A stretch of DNA of 64,000 nucleotides from Hermatobates lingyangjiaoensis (GCA_026182355.1 JAPFBL010000002.1:992001-1056000), one strand, 5' to 3'; shown: positions 10,128 through 22,799, numbered from the stretch's first letter. Translations and numbers: made by a program. Notes: generated by a model from the letters alone, not told the origin.

Positions 10128-10175
10128 AATTATTAGTTGTGCAATCCGTAATTGTGTGGTATTTACTCATAATAG
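10128..10175 (+). repeat. Conserved TTGTGCAAT..TTTACTCAT box
   Basis: A module of about 45 bases (ttgtgcaatccgtaattgtg, then gtatttactcat) recurs beside fold-back elements at 40547-40590, 43030-43070, 52268-52312, 53032-53067 and 63822-63862. Here it stands without a visible fold-back partner. Confidence 0.55.
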
Positions 10176-10401
10176 GGTCATGGATAGAATTGGTGTATGG
10201 GGACTTTGTTTTATCCATTTACCCCAGTTTGTTAACAATAAAATATTATTATTTTATACATTACATATATCTTTTGTAAAGATTGTTTGTTAATAAGTTT
10301 GATCTTAAGTCTCACTATTCAAAAATGTCCAATTGATGATCAGCTTAAAGTTTTGAAACTCAATAAAGTGCCACGATTCAAGCTCTTTCTGTATATATAT
10401 T

Positions 10402-10773
10402 TATGACTTCACCAGTCCAAATGTTTGGCCTCCAAACTCCCCAGATTTCAACCCTATGGATTATTTTTTATGGGGCGCAGTTGAGAAAGACACCAATCAC
10501 TGTGCCAGTAATATAAAAGCCCAGTTAATTGATAAAGTTAAGTTAGTTTTGGAGGCTCTTTAAAGGGAGACTATAGCATCAGCTTGTTCCAGGTTCCGAA
10601 GCAGGATTGAGGCTGTGATCGATGCTAATGGTGGTTATTTTGAGTGAAACTTGTTGACAGTAGTGTAATTTTTGTGACTGTTAATTTTTTTTTAATTCAT
10701 TAAATTTTGTAGTTACAAAGTACTTTATCCTTTTCCTTACGAAACTGTCAACTTTATCTCGAACACCCTGTAT
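10402..10773 (+). pseudogene. Tc1/mariner-superfamily transposase C-terminal relic
   Basis: The plus strand encodes NVWPPNSPDFNPMDYFLWGA, then VEKDTNHCASNIKAQLIDKV and, after an in-frame TAA at 10561, RFRSRIEAVIDANGGYFE with a stop at 10645. WPPNSPDxNPxDYFLWG is the hallmark of the second catalytic aspartate region. The end atctcgaacaccctgtata (10755-10773) is an inverted-repeat terminus like that of the relic at 690-1231. The N-terminal half is missing. Confidence 0.85.
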
Positions 10774-11330
10774 AACCGTTCTCTAGGAACCTTGAATATA
10801 CGAAGGTAAGATATTGGGTATTTCAAAAAATATTGGTTATCTGATTTATGATAAGGCTCTTATGATATTAAGAGATGCCATTCTTATAAATAAAGTTTAA
10901 TATTCTTACCCATTAATATTTGTATTTCTTGAGATTTAGTTGCAGTATCTCTTAAGATTCCAATAGAAGAAGGATATTTTAGGATGCTGAGGGCTTCTCG
11001 ATATCTTACTGGTGACTAAGAGGCAGCCCCCTCTGCGGACTAATGGTCCCAGTAGACTACTCTGAAAGCAATAGTCTACAATATATAATTGGTTGCGACG
11101 TCAATGGCCATCATTTAGTGGGGAGAAGCACCAACATTAATAATACAGGTGAAAACTTTTGAAACTTTATTATCTGTAACAATCTCTGTATATAAAGTTC
11201 GTGAGATTGTTTGTTTGTTTGTTCACCCATTTTCCGTGGAGATAGAGACCTGAAATTAAATATATATAATTTATTACCTGAACAATGTTAAATAAAAGTA
11301 AACTATCACTATATTTCCAAAATTGAAGCC

Positions 11331-11690
11331 AGGGTACCAAGTGTCTTGAGTGCTCGCCGATGAAAGTAGTGCAAATATATTTTATATATAAGTAACAATT
11401 TTTTTTTAATTTAATATTTGCATTGTATAAAGCTGGTAATAAACATAAGACATGGAGCAAGGGTAGCCCACTGGTTTGCATGCTCGCTAATGACAATAGT
11501 GAAAATGTCTTATATATAAATGTAAGAAAAAAAAATCAAATTAAAATTTGCAAAATATAAAAACTTATAATATAACAAAGGCATGGAACCAGAATAGCCC
11601 AGAGGCTTGCATGCTCTCTGATGACAATTGTGCAAATGTATTATAAATAAATGTAACAAATATATAATAAACTATTACATTAGAGGTTAA
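11331..11690. repeat. About 129-131-bp tandem repeat, three diverged units
   Basis: Units begin near 11331, 11460 and 11591. Each holds agggtagccca-like text, then ttgcatgctcgctaatgaca, then gtgcaaatgt and an A/T run. Diverged units indicate an old minisatellite-like array. Confidence 0.65.
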
Positions 11691-12369
11691 AAATGAATAA
11701 TTTTAGAAACAAACTTGAATACAACTGTCAGATAAAATACAAATATTCTAAGGTAATATTATAAAGACACATTCCTTTCATTAATGCTATTTTATGTTAG
11801 GTAAATAAATTGAATATTTCAATTTACAAGTTGTGTTTGTTTTAAATATATTTCATTGAATTGATGTTTTATATATTTATATGATAAAATAAATGATTTT
11901 TTTACTTTTAAATGATTTTTATTTTGCTAAATATACTTACTGTTTATATATCTTGAATCATATTAAGAATACTATATCAAAAGCTTGGTCCATATAAGAA
12001 TCTGTTTCTGTGACTTAATAATAAGAAACAACAATTAAAATTATCCCTGTCAATCATGTTCAGTGAATTAATTTCAATACCTATTGTTATAATTTCTGAG
12101 TGACACAAAGGGTCAGGGGTAGTCTAGTTCAGATATATTATACAAGGGTAACAAACCTACCTTTATAATCAGGGCGAGACTAGAGGTTCTAGATATAACT
12201 CTGTAATCACTAGCTTGATGACATGATTAAAATTGGTATGAGTCATGCCAGCCATCTTGACTCACTTAGGAAGCTTCTGACAAGAAGAATACCCCTAGTG
12301 GAATACAACCTTACGGAATTTTAGAAAAATAACGAGGAAAAATTGTAATAATGCAAAATGATGGGACAT

Positions 12370-13560
12370 TTATAAACTACTCACTGAATGTAATAAAGCG
12401 TTAAGGATAACAAAGAGGAAATCCAGGAAAGCTTTTTCTGGAGACATAACCAGCCTGAAAGTTAGTCGGTTACAAAAAAGAATATCCAAAAGAAAATTAT
12501 GCGATATAGGTACACTCGACAAAGAGGATGGAGATTTCACAGACAATGCAGGGGAGACAATTAAGTTATTAATGGAGCACACATTCGTGGCTCCTCAATT
12601 CTGAAGGGAAATGAACACTTATGCTAATGAGAAATGTTCAGTTATATAGATTAGCTGCAATCAATAAATTAATATGAACTATTGAGAGTTTTAAACCTTT
12701 CAATGCCCAGGAGGAGATGGAATAATCTCAATTATGTTAAGAAGGGGTTTTTGACCCCAATAATATCTATATAGAACAAACTATACTCTCAACTATACAC
12801 CAATTTCATGGAGGTAAGTCAAGGTAGTTTTTATACATAAATGTGGAAACAGAACTCCTGATAAAGCTAAATTTTATTGACTATAAGCTTAATATCCTTG
12901 CTATTAAAAGTTATGGAAAAAGTTGTAGAGCCATATATAAAACAGAATTTTTTTGCGAATAAGCCTCTTTTTTATAAGCCACTACATTTTTATCAAAAAA
13001 GTATAGCAACGGAAACAACTCCAGAAATTATGGTCAAGATTGTAGAAAAATCTTTAGAATTTAAGGGAATCTAAAAATATCAAAAAGGAGGGGATTTAAC
13101 AATTTTCTCATACGGGATATAAGACAGATGGGTAATGCTCCCATCATCCCTAAGGACGGGGCGTAATTTCTTTTTTTATAACAGGCAGACGCTTTAGAAT
13201 TCAGTGCGAAGAAGAATCAGTGATTGTAAACAGTGGAAAGAGAATTACTACAGGGCAGTGTTACAGGTTCCCTGCTGTATTATCTGCATGTAAATGATAC
13301 CCCAGTGCCGACCACCACTGTTAAGGTGGTTGCAATGACTGGTACGTCTGTCAATGAAAAGGTTGTTGCAATGCATTCAAGTTTGCGACGGCTCCTGTTT
13401 CTTCAACTGAAGAATTCCCTTCACCTTCCAATGAGCTTTCCTAAATCCGACCTGGATATCCAGAAACCAGAAAGAAACATCAACCTTGAGTCTCATATTA
13501 ATTTCTTTAAGCTCCCTCCAATGACCGACAGCTAACTAAGTGGGAGATGTAGCGAACTTT
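12370..13560 (+). pseudogene. Jockey-type non-LTR retrotransposon relic, copy 1
   Basis: Plus-strand fragments in broken frames: RKAFSGDITSLKVSRLQKRI near 12420-12490, SLISLLLKVMEKVVEPYIK near 12880-12945, then a segment like the RT finger-palm (YQKSIATETTPEIMVKIVEK). A region like the palm turn, LLQGSVTGSLLYYLHVNDTP, follows near 13245-13300; the intact family reads QGSVLGPLL. Frameshifts and stops break all of it. Confidence 0.65.
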
Positions 13561-14590
13561 CCACGCCTTGTCTTTTTCAACATGATTACTGCAGCTATAT
13601 ACCAAGTGTCTGATTAGTGAAGGCTAATTACTTGATTTTATTATTTCTTTCTGAGAGAAATCTTCTCCCAATATTTCTTAACTAATTTATTAAAAAGGAC
13701 TCTAAAAGTTAATTGTCTTAACATACCTGAGTAGCCCAGGGATCTGCAGATATAGACTTAACTATAAATATAGTTAGATTTACTGACTGTTAAATATAGA
13801 TATGTTTAAAACAAAATAACAACAATCTCAAGTTCAAAATAACTAAAAATTCAAAACTGGAATTATTTTAGTAATTACATAGGTGATTAATTATCTTCTT
13901 ACAGGCAACTACATCCAGAACTTATTGTTCGTAACACCTATCTAAAGGACAAATTTATTATTCATATAGCATTATATTAAAAGATATACGTTAATAATAC
14001 TTAACAAATAAGAAAATACTTATTTGATCCCTTATACACTTAAGATGAGCCCCTTTAATTTTGGGGTGTTCACAGCCCTCGTGAGGTCTTCTTGGTTTTC
14101 AATCTTTTTCACCGCCAGTGAGGGTGATGGTCCCTTACAAAAGGCTCCCTTCGCTATTCCTAACGCAGACTGCTCAGAATCTGTAACAAGAGGTAAAGTT
14201 GTGGATGAGATACCACTTCGATAATTTCAGGTTTAATCAAAGGAATATGGAAACATTTCTGTCCCTTCTTTTTTTAAAATATTAGTTTCAATTAAAGTAT
14301 GAAAGTGTTTACTCTTAAGAGTAGCCTCGTGACAGGCTACTCCACTATGAGAGAGCTAGTTGAAAATGAGTATCACCACTACCTACACGTCGCTTAGTAG
14401 AGCCTATTCAGGTTTGATATATTCTGTTCCACCATGACTGTGATAGGGAACCCTTTATTGCTTTGTCAGGGTTAAGATAGCTTAATCTAATAGCGAGCAG
14501 GTCGTGCAAGAGTCTCCACCAACCATCATTTGTGTATCCAACTTGTAGCCACCCAAGCCTCAGAAATACTGCATAATATAATTATAGATC
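13560..14590. other. Mostly unassigned; probable flank of Jockey relic 2
   Basis: No host exon was recognised. Text near 14452-14480 (gggaaccctttattgctt) resembles 28455-28475, suggesting a further dispersed repeat. The ORF at 14024-14224 is unassigned. Confidence 0.35.
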
Positions 14591-14900
14591 ACTGATTCTT
14601 CCTCGCACTGGATCTAAAGCGCCTACCTGTTGTAAAGGAGGAAATTATGCCCCCTTCGGAGGGATAATGGCAGCAATATCCATCTGCCTTATATCCCGTA
14701 TGGGAAAGTTCTTAAATTTTTTGATATTTATAGATTCCCTTATATTCTAAAGATTTTTCTACATTCTTGACCATAATTTTTGAAGTTGTTTCCGTTGCTT
14801 TGCCTTTTTGATAAACATGTAGTGGCTTATAAAAAAGTGGCTTAATCGCAAAAAATTTCTGCTTAATATATGGCTCTATAACTCAGGGGAATGTCCTAAT
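14590..14900 (-). pseudogene. Jockey-type relic, copy 2, inverted to copy 1
   Basis: The minus strand closely matches 12930-13227 (shared text such as ttataagccactacat, acggaaacaact, attatggtcaaga, and the end atcagtgat). So the same element lies about 1.4 kb away in opposite orientation. It probably extends to about 15.4 kb, but I could not align further. Confidence 0.65.
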
Positions 14901-15202
14901 TTATGGGGTTTTATAAATTATTCTAACTTTTTCCAACTTTTCAACGCTGCTGAAAGTATTGAAGTTTAAGGCAAAAGTGATAAAGTGCAGTTAAGGAAGC
15001 TAACTAGGTGCAGAGTTTACTTTAAGGGATACTACGACCTGATGATTTCTTTGGTACAGAAGAATACGGTAGTAGGAGGAGGCGCGTTAATGGTAACAGT
15101 TAATACAAGTGGCATTGGATAGGGTTGATAAGCTTCAAATAGATTTTTTAGATACTTGTCAAATGTTAGGCAAGCTTGTTTTCATCTATCAGTAGTTGTT
15201 TA

Positions 15203-15336
15203 TCCTCTCTGAGTAGTTTGGAAGCACGTTATTGACTCGGCTCATTTTTCATGCGCTTGATGATAATATGCAGGCTGTTGAATGGCAGGGTTTTTCACAA
15301 CTGAAGTGAGACAGATTTCTCTAAAGAAAAAAAAAT
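15203..15336. repeat. Dispersed repeat unit, also at 16519-16651
   Basis: About 130 bases here nearly match 16519-16651 in direct orientation. Both contain ttggaagcacgttattgact and gcaggctgttgaatggcagg and end in an A-run. The shared A-run suggests two copies of one retroelement tail. Confidence 0.75.
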
Positions 15337-16518
15337 CCAACAAACCATTTATCATTTGTTGGAATGTCAAGATCATTAAAGAAATTGAGATCTAGTTGTT
15401 TTTGGAAATGACAAGGCGAAGCACAATAGGACATTTACGGGTGCGGTCTATAGAAGTTCACTAGAATCACGCCCTTAGTTTAATAATAACATCTCAGATT
15501 GTGTCCAGAACAATGATTCCAATTTTTTTAATGATTAATGATTATTAAAATGGATAAACCAAGCAAATAAAGTCATTAAACACATTATCTATGAGTTTCA
15601 TATTAATTTTCTACAGAGTTTGATAATACGTCTAGACGTTGGCTAAATTAAAATAAAAACCAAAACTATATTGATTGTCAACGAGATTAATATTACTTTA
15701 TATTACAGTTTACTTATAAATTGAATGTAGGCGACTCTAAATTTGTTCCTTATGAAAAATCACTATTGTAATAAAATTGAAACCTTTGGAATTTAAATTT
15801 GTATTTTTCATGACAGAAAACATAATTAAAACGATGTGTTTATTGGAGGGAGGATTTGGCTGTAGACAGTGTTATCAAGAATAGAGGAAACGATAGAGGG
15901 TGGTGCACATTCTAGGGTTATGAGTCACTGAAAGATACGCTCTGAGTCATTGCTGGTCACAGTCAGCTAATTTCTATTGAAGAAGCATAAAGGAAACAAG
16001 TTTCAACACTCAAGGACCACTTGAGAACCTTAAGACCAGGATAAAAGTTATGCCACTCCTTTATAACTGACATACCTTGTGATGCTTTCATTTCACCCAT
16101 CGTGGTAACATTCATTTATAACATTAGAATTTGTTCCTTATTTCGTGATTTCCAGTTCAACTATTTTACAAAATATCTTTGTCACTATTCTGTATACACC
16201 CCGTAAAATTGCAAATGTATTGTACTATTCATCACAATATATCCATTTATTACTTGATGTTGACTGGATCGAAATATATACGACTGTCTTTAAAAGTTAA
16301 TCATGTATTTAAAATACCCTACTTTACAGATTCCAGATACAACAGCTGAATGTTAAATCAAATATCTTAAAAAAAACTTAAATGACAAATAACAGACATT
16401 CAAATAATGTCCTATAATTATTTTAAAATAATTGCAGTCACAAATATAGGAATCTTCTTATTTCTGTGACCTATAGTCACAGGAAAACTTGGAAGACTAG
16501 AAATTCTAAAATAAAAAA

Positions 16519-16651
16519 TCCTCTCTGAGTTGTTTGGAAGCACGTTATTGACTCGGCTCATTTTTTATGCGCTTGATGATAATATGCAGGCTGTTGAATG
16601 GCAGGGTTTTTCACAACTCAAGTGATTCATATTCCTCTAAAGAAAAAAAAA
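16519..16651. repeat. Second copy of the 15203 repeat
   Basis: Direct-orientation partner of 15203-15336 with a few substitutions. The surrounding 15340-17100 is AT-rich with no exon recognised. Confidence 0.75.
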
Positions 16652-17114
16652 ACATTAAGTTAACTTGTATATTGTTATAATAACATTACTAACATCCTAT
16701 TGGGCACTAACAAAAATATTGATTAATTTAATGATAGTAATTGATGACTTCGTAATTACTGAATTAATCTAGTAATGAGTGGTCTAACAAAAAACCTAGA
16801 TTCTAGATCATTGAACATTTATTTAGCAAAGCTCAGGCCTAATTTGGAAGATTGAACACTCTGATTAAATATGAAAAATAATATACAGTAATATCCTAAA
16901 CGTCTCACTTAGGCATTCTTTAGGTAAAACTGATAAACTTATTTCGAAACTTTTCGAAAACTTGTGATTCTTTAAATTTAAACCTTCTTTAAATTTACAG
17001 AAAGTTGAAATACTTATGAAGTAAAACATAGACTTTATAAAAGTACTAAGAAACAGTAAGACGGTGTAAGATGCTATGACCTTGACTGGCAATTGTGATC
17101 ACTGCTGCGTGAAA

Positions 17115-17306
17115 TCAGCCGCCCATTAATTTCTGCAATAAGCGAATGGTTCCGCAAGCCGCGTGACACCTAACGCCTTCCTGCTGGAACATCTTATCAA
17201 TAATAAAGTTAATCCGGATGACTTCCAGCTGATGCCTGACAAGTACTCTTGTAATCCAGCGACAATGCACGTCATGGTCAAACAGTCGTAGAAGAAAGAT
17301 TGTCAA
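17115..17306 (-). pseudogene. Tc1/mariner-type transposase fragment
   Basis: Minus strand: RINFIIDKMFQQEGVRCHAA, then CGTIRLLQKLMGG. The family pattern here is WFQQDGAxCHTAxxTIxLLxxxF; this copy has E for the catalytic D in FQQEG. No recognisable SPDxxPxD half follows. It is a decayed internal fragment. Confidence 0.7.
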
Positions 17307-17309
17307 TCA

Positions 17310-18790
17310 ATTTGACTTCACCCATATGCAGATCACACATTCTCTGCCTGGGAATAGATAAGCTTTTCGTCCATAATATCAGGCTATTCCATGGTCAAGA
17401 TTTGCCAGTTATGCTTGTTTTTAGATGTCCAAAAAAAATATGAAAATACGACTCAGGCTGAAAATGTTTTTCTATAAAAAAACAAATACTATTTCTCATT
17501 CTCAGGACGAATCAAAATACATCCATAATTTCAAGTGGTTGGTCTGTTTAAGCTCTTAAAGTATCTTATATTGTCAAGAATATGTATACAATATTTAACC
17601 AAATCCACTATACTGTGTTCCACAAAATGACCAATTAAATTGGTTTTCACTTGAAGTTGGAGAATTCACAGCTGGGTTACTTTATAGGCGTCTGGTACGT
17701 AGTTACCACCCCTCTTGACATTGTTGTTGGAGAACTAAGAAAGACAAAAATCTGCTTTAGCTGTCAAGTGGGCTGCTGACTTGTTTAGACTTCACTCTCT
17801 AGCGGTAGGTCTGGTATGCCAACCAGGGTAGTCTCAACTTATTCTATATCAGTCATGTATTTTCTTGACTAACTATTATCTAACTCTGGCTAGTACTAGA
17901 AAATTAGAGTTCTGTCACCGATGTCCTAGTTTGAACCTGTTTTATGTTGTTTACCTCAATCATCTTACTGTTTTTAGTCTTTCATGAATCTCCTTTCTAT
18001 CTCCTCTTTTAGGCCTTCTTTCCTGCTAAACTTTTTTCTTTCCAACAAACTCCAGGAACTTCTTTTACCTAGTGATCATAGGTCATTTTGTGATATAAGT
18101 CGTGGAAGCCCGCTTCAGTGAAGCATGTCGCGGGAACTTTTCATTTCCCCATATTAAGAATATGTTTGGTCACATCATACAGTTAAAAGTATTTCTTTTC
18201 TCCAAAGTAGTACTCCTACTTGGAGGGGAGTTTATTGTAATATTTTCACATGCTCAATTTGTTATATTACATGAATATAATATCTTTACACTATTTTATA
18301 TGGAATCTATGATATTTATTATTTGATACATATGAATTTGTAAAAACTATTAAAGAAATTTATCAGTTCAATTTTGCTTGGTGACCAGTTTAACCCTTGT
18401 AACATTGCAGTCTTCTGAAGATGGTGTCTGTTGTTATTGAAGAGAGCACAATGGAAGAGAAGGTGATCCGGGTTTGGACATTGAGATGATCAAGCTGAGT
18501 CATCAATTTTAAAACGATTTAAGTAACTTTTAAATTTACCATGTCCGGTTAGAAACATTGTTAATCGCTAGTTGTTTAATCAAGGTGTTTATTTTATAAT
18601 CCGCTGAGTACTGTAGGAAAATATTGCTTAGTGTGAGATGCTTTTTGAGTTCATCCATACATTACATGATTCATCATGGTATCATTACATGATATCCATT
18701 CATCCAGCCTATCTATGTAAATAAAAGAAAGGTACTGTCTGTACATTGCTCAGAACTGACTAATTTCAAGCTATCTTTACGTTTCATACA
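17310..18790. other. No recognised gene
   Basis: No conserved protein segment was seen on either strand. The ORF at 18102-18326 is unassigned. Confidence 0.4.
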
Positions 18791-20087
18791 TTAGAGACAC
18801 TGAATCCACCCTTAGAAAAATTTCTGTCGGTTTGTCTGTTTGTCCGCAAAACTTTGTCACAGGTAAACTCAGCTACCATAAGACATATAAAGCTGAAACT
18901 TTTACAGTAGATTTGTGTAGGTCTAACTTAAAATATAGGCTATGAATTGATTGGAAATTCAACGTAGAAGTGAAGTTATGGACGTTTAACGCAAAAATGT
19001 TTGTCAGAAGTAAACTCAGCCACCATAAGACATAGCGAGCTGAAACATTGACACTGGATTTGTGTGTGCCTAACTTAAAATATGGGCTCTAAATAGATTA
19101 TTAATTCAGTACAGAAGCGAAGTTATGGGGCTTTTAGCTGTATTTTCCTAACTTCACAGACAAGTTTGTTTTGAAAATACACAGGTGTGGCAAGTAGGTA
19201 TTGTTAGTTGATTTTAATTTCATTGGAGCATATGAATATATTGCGTATTTGACATCTTTGAAAAGGTGTTTCCCAGAGTTGAGGATGTACTATCTATTAC
19301 GAATAAATAGTTTTGTAAACGAGCAATTCTCAACTCTTAATACGAAGAGGCAGGAAAAATCAACAAACAAGTTCTTACGCTATATCATACCGAGGAAAGA
19401 ACTTACAAGTCAGTAAAGAGATTGGATTGGTGATGAAGAAGCAGTTCATTATCTAATTGAATTTCTTGACTCTGAATTTATTTCTCCTGGACTGCCTGCT
19501 CATGAGTAAAAACTTAAAGTAGGAGCACCAATGATGCTGCAATTTATAGCAGTAACAAATTTCATGTTACTAAACATGAGTGACCCAAAAACTGTGCAAC
19601 GGGACACGACTCTGAGTTCGTGCTCTACACAGATATGCCATAGAGGCGGACATAATGACTGGATGTGGTATTGGGGAGTCTGTGTGTATACCACGCATAC
19701 CATTGATTCCGAGCCACTGTCTGTTTCCATTCAAATGATTGCAAGGTCCCCTCAGAGTCTATTTCGCAATGACGTTAACTAAGTCGCAAAGGGAGACTTT
19801 ATCTAACGCAGGAATTCAAGTTAGCGAAACCAAGTTTTTCTCACATGGTCAACTGTAGTTTACTTGCTCAATAGTCAGAGGTTTCAACTGATTGTTCTTC
19901 CATGAACCTGAAGGACAGACAACTAATGTAGTGTATACAGAGGCATTTGTTTAACACTGTACTAATAATGGTGGTTTCTACTATTCTATAATTTCTAATT
20001 ATAGTATTAGTATAATACTATAATTGATATTTTGGAATACCAAGTATAATAGAATTTTTGATTCCGTCAAAGACGGGTACATTTGCT
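18790..20087 (+). pseudogene. Helentron (Helitron-like) helicase C-terminus, relic 1
   Basis: Helentrons are rolling-circle transposons with a Rep and a PIF1-like helicase. Plus-strand fragments match the helicase C-terminus: KRCFPELRMYYLLRINSFVN near 19258, DEEAVHYLIEFLDSEFISPG near 19433, KLKVGAPMMLQF near 19511. A degraded KPSFSH.V..LLAQ segment (cognate of QLYVACSR) and a CSSMNLKD segment follow near 19830-19915. Stops interrupt it. An apparent 3' end with a small hairpin (cgtcaaagacg) and tttgctagt lies at 20063-20091. A sister copy on the minus strand is at 59990-60960. Confidence 0.75.
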
Positions 20088-20400
20088 AGTCTATATATAA
20101 ATTCTCTTCGTGGCTCTGTATGTATGTATGTATGTTTGTACCTTATGGATTCGGCCTACAATGGACCTTTTTCAAATATTCTTTTGCAAGGCACTTTGTA
20201 TAGGTCTTGGGGTGGTTTTAGGCTATTAAACTCTTTGGGGCATCCTAACCCCGGCCCCCTAGGGTCCAAAAACCTCAAAAATTTGCCGATTTTGAGTTTT
20301 TGCATTTTTTGTCAAGAAATATGGCGTCTACGGCCTTAATGCATAAAATATGAAATGTTGGAAATAAAAATCGAAAATCAGAGTTGTGGTTCATGTAATA
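20088..20400 (+). mobile_element. Helentron-derived 5' segment, copy 1
   Basis: It begins with ctatatataaattctcttc and cgtggctctgtatgtatg, typical of Helentron 5' ends. It shares about 290 bases with 20870-21150, including ttgcaaggcactttgtatag and ttaatgcataaaatatgaaa. It abuts the end of relic 1 head to tail. Confidence 0.65.
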
Positions 20401-20869
20401 TCCCAAAAATATTATAATAGATAAGGTTTGCTGTATAACCTGTTTGTTTACATTTTGACTTTAATTGGTAATGGCGGCCGCAGGTAGGTTAATCTTTATG
20501 ATAATATTTCCACATGCTTTGTTCAATTGGAAACAACCAGGTACGAGAAATTTTATTATTGTTTTCAGATTGATATTAAAGACAATTATTGTATTTTTAT
20601 ATGGGTTTCTTATTAACTTTAACAAAGCTTTAGCTATTATCAATAGTTTCTTAAATTTTTTTTAAAAGTTTCAAATTATAAATTCCAAACAATTATTTTT
20701 TTGCCACAAGTTTCACATAACAATTTCAACTATTAAACATTTTGTCACAAGTTTCACATTACAATTTTCAAAAATCAATTTTTTTGTCCCAAGTGTCAAT
20801 TATCTTTCAAACAAATTTCATTCACAAATTGTAGATTTGACCTTCATTTTTTTAACAAGTTTCAGAATC

Positions 20870-21380
20870 TATATATAAATTTTCTTCGTGGCTCTGTATG
20901 TATGTATGTTTGTACCTTATGCATTCGGCCTACAATGGACCTTTTTCAAAAATTCTTTTGCAAGGCACTTTCTATAGGTCTTGGGGAGGTTTTAGGCTAT
21001 TAAACTCTGGGGGGCAGCCTAACCCAGGCCCCCTGGGGCCCAAAAACCTCAAAAATTTGCCAATTTTTAGTTTTTGCATTTTTTCTCAAGAAATATGGCG
21101 TCTACGGCCTTAATGCATAAAATATGAAATGTTGGAAATAAAAATTGAGCTCAAAGTTATATAATGATTTTTTGCTCTAGGATGCTTCTTTCATAGCCTA
21201 GGTACCACTATTCTCCTGAAAATGTTAAAAAACGTCCAAGGGACTCTAGATCATGAATGAAGAATCGTAAGACAAAAATGCATAAAATAATATTGAACCC
21301 AATTTTCATTTCGATCATTTCAAATTTTATACTTAAAACTTCTAGACCCGGGCAACGCCGGGTATTTCTGCTTGTTTGCA
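20870..21380 (+). mobile_element. Helentron-derived non-autonomous element, copy 2
   Basis: The same 5' segment as copy 1 but with a terminal GC hairpin, CCCGG-gcaacg-CCGGG at 21347-21362, then gtatttctgcttgtttg. A short GC hairpin near the 3' end is the hallmark of Helitrons and Helentrons. About 500 bases with no coding capacity. Confidence 0.75.
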
Positions 21381-21990
21381 TTTAAGCTCCCAGCATGAGA
21401 TAATTGATAAGGTGTTTCCCGAAGTTCAAGATCTGCCGTCTATTCAGAATAACTGGCTGTGTGAACGAGCAATTCTCGCCCCTACAAATGAGTAGCCTAG
21501 CAACTGCCTCTTTCAATTCAAACGGTAGGAGTTTCCCGTCAGCGTCTGTTTCGTAATGGCGGTAAATAAGTCACAAGGCCAAACTCTGTTTACGGCAGGA
21601 ATTGAAGTGAGTGGGACCAAGTGTTTCTCACATGTTCAACTGTATGTTGCTTGCTCAAGAGTCTGAGGTTCCAACTCTCTGTTCTTCCATGCACCTGAAG
21701 GGCATACAGATAATGTGGTGTTTACAGAGGCACTTACTTAACACTGTGCCTCTGTGTGTTTTTTTTTGCATAAACACAGAGGCACATAATGTCTCTGTTT
21801 GTTAAGAGGCCTTTGTGGAATCGGGCATTCACGACGTACACAACAACAGTATAAGCACCCGGAGTCTTAAAAAAACAATAAATATATTCTTTCCTATTCT
21901 ATATTTCTAATAATATTTTGAAATACCACGTACAATCTCTGAATTTTTGTAAAATATCCTTCAAAAACGGGCACGTCTACTTGTCTGTTA
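21380..21990 (+). pseudogene. Helentron helicase C-terminus, relic 2
   Basis: Fragments IIDKVFPEVQDLPSIQNNWL and CERAILAPTNE at 21400-21490, then after a deletion FPVSVCFVMAVNKSQGQTLF, TAGIEVSGTKCFSHVQLYVA and CSRV, then FFHAPEGHTDNVVFTEALT. This is the PIF1-type motif VI region (QLYVACSRV). Internal deletion and stops make it non-functional. An end-like sequence (aaaaacgggcacgtctactt) is at 21964-21985. Confidence 0.8.
21805..21875. repeat. About 70-bp direct repeat, left copy (right copy 22714-22781)
   Basis: Left and right copies share tttgtggaatcgggcattca, acaacaacagtataagc and cccggagtcttaaaaaa, about 840 bases apart. They flank the unassigned ORF at 22015-22293. Confidence 0.8.
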
Positions 21991-22014
21991 TAAAATGGTA
22001 TAGCAGATAGGCTG

Positions 22015-22293
22015 ATGTTTTTAAGTGCAGTTCTTTTGGCATATCACAAGATCAACCGCAGCCCCGAAGGTGATGAAAACGAAACGGAGTCCATAGTTTG
22101 GCTAAGGCGGGTCTCCTCAACCTATATAAAATCAATGTACTGGAGTTCAAAGGTAACATCCATCCAATTTCCTGAAATTGGGAAAGATGAACTCCTCAAG
22201 TCGGCATATGACCAAATAACTTTTTTCTGCCTCAAAACAGGGCTTGTCACAGAAAAGCTTGAAAAAATTTTTAAAAAGACAGGTGTTATGTAG
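22015..22293 (+). CDS. Unrecognised ORF between direct repeats
   Basis: 92 codons, including ENETESIVWLRRVSSTYIK and ELLKSAYDQITFFCLKTGLV. I recognise no family. Its downstream half looks moderately soluble and helix-prone. It lies between two 70-bp direct repeats and next to Helentron relics, so it is more likely part of a decayed mobile element than a host exon. No start or splice support. Confidence 0.25.
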   Translation: MFLSAVLLAYHKINRSPEGDENETESIVWLRRVSSTYIKSMYWSSKVTSIQFPEIGKDELLKSAYDQITFFCLKTGLVTEKLEKIFKKTGVM

Positions 22294-22799
22294 AAGAAGA
22301 AACGATGGTTATAAGCATGATTAGCGAATGCGAGCCCCCTAGACTAACACCGACCTCCCGCTTGCGGCTGCAACTTGGGAAATCACGCCATCCCAATTTG
22401 GAAACTAAAGCTGCTCTTATGGTTTCTTAGTTCTATGCAGAGGGAAAAAACTACTCAGGTATGGTTAGTGATTTTTCCACCAATAGGGAAAAAGTCCCCA
22501 CCATGTCAATGTGAAGGCCGTATGGTGGGGGTGAGAGATCGTTTTGATTTAAATCATGTAAATAACTTAACCTTGGCCATACAATTATAAAACAGACATA
22601 TTTGATTTTTTTCATGTGGAGCATTTAACAGATTAAGACAATGAGTTGACGTCTGATAACAATACTGTCATCCCTTGTTAAGAACAACGAAACAATTCCC
22701 GTGATATGCCCAAAGAGGCTTTTGTGGAATCGGGCATTCACGTACACAACAACAGTATAAGCTCCCGGAGTCTTAAAAAACTATCAGTCACTTGGTAAA

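Noticed and set aside
11612..11635. ctgatgacaattgtgcaaat as a hammerhead
   Set aside because: Lacks the GAAA segment and stem III; it is part of the 129-bp tandem unit.
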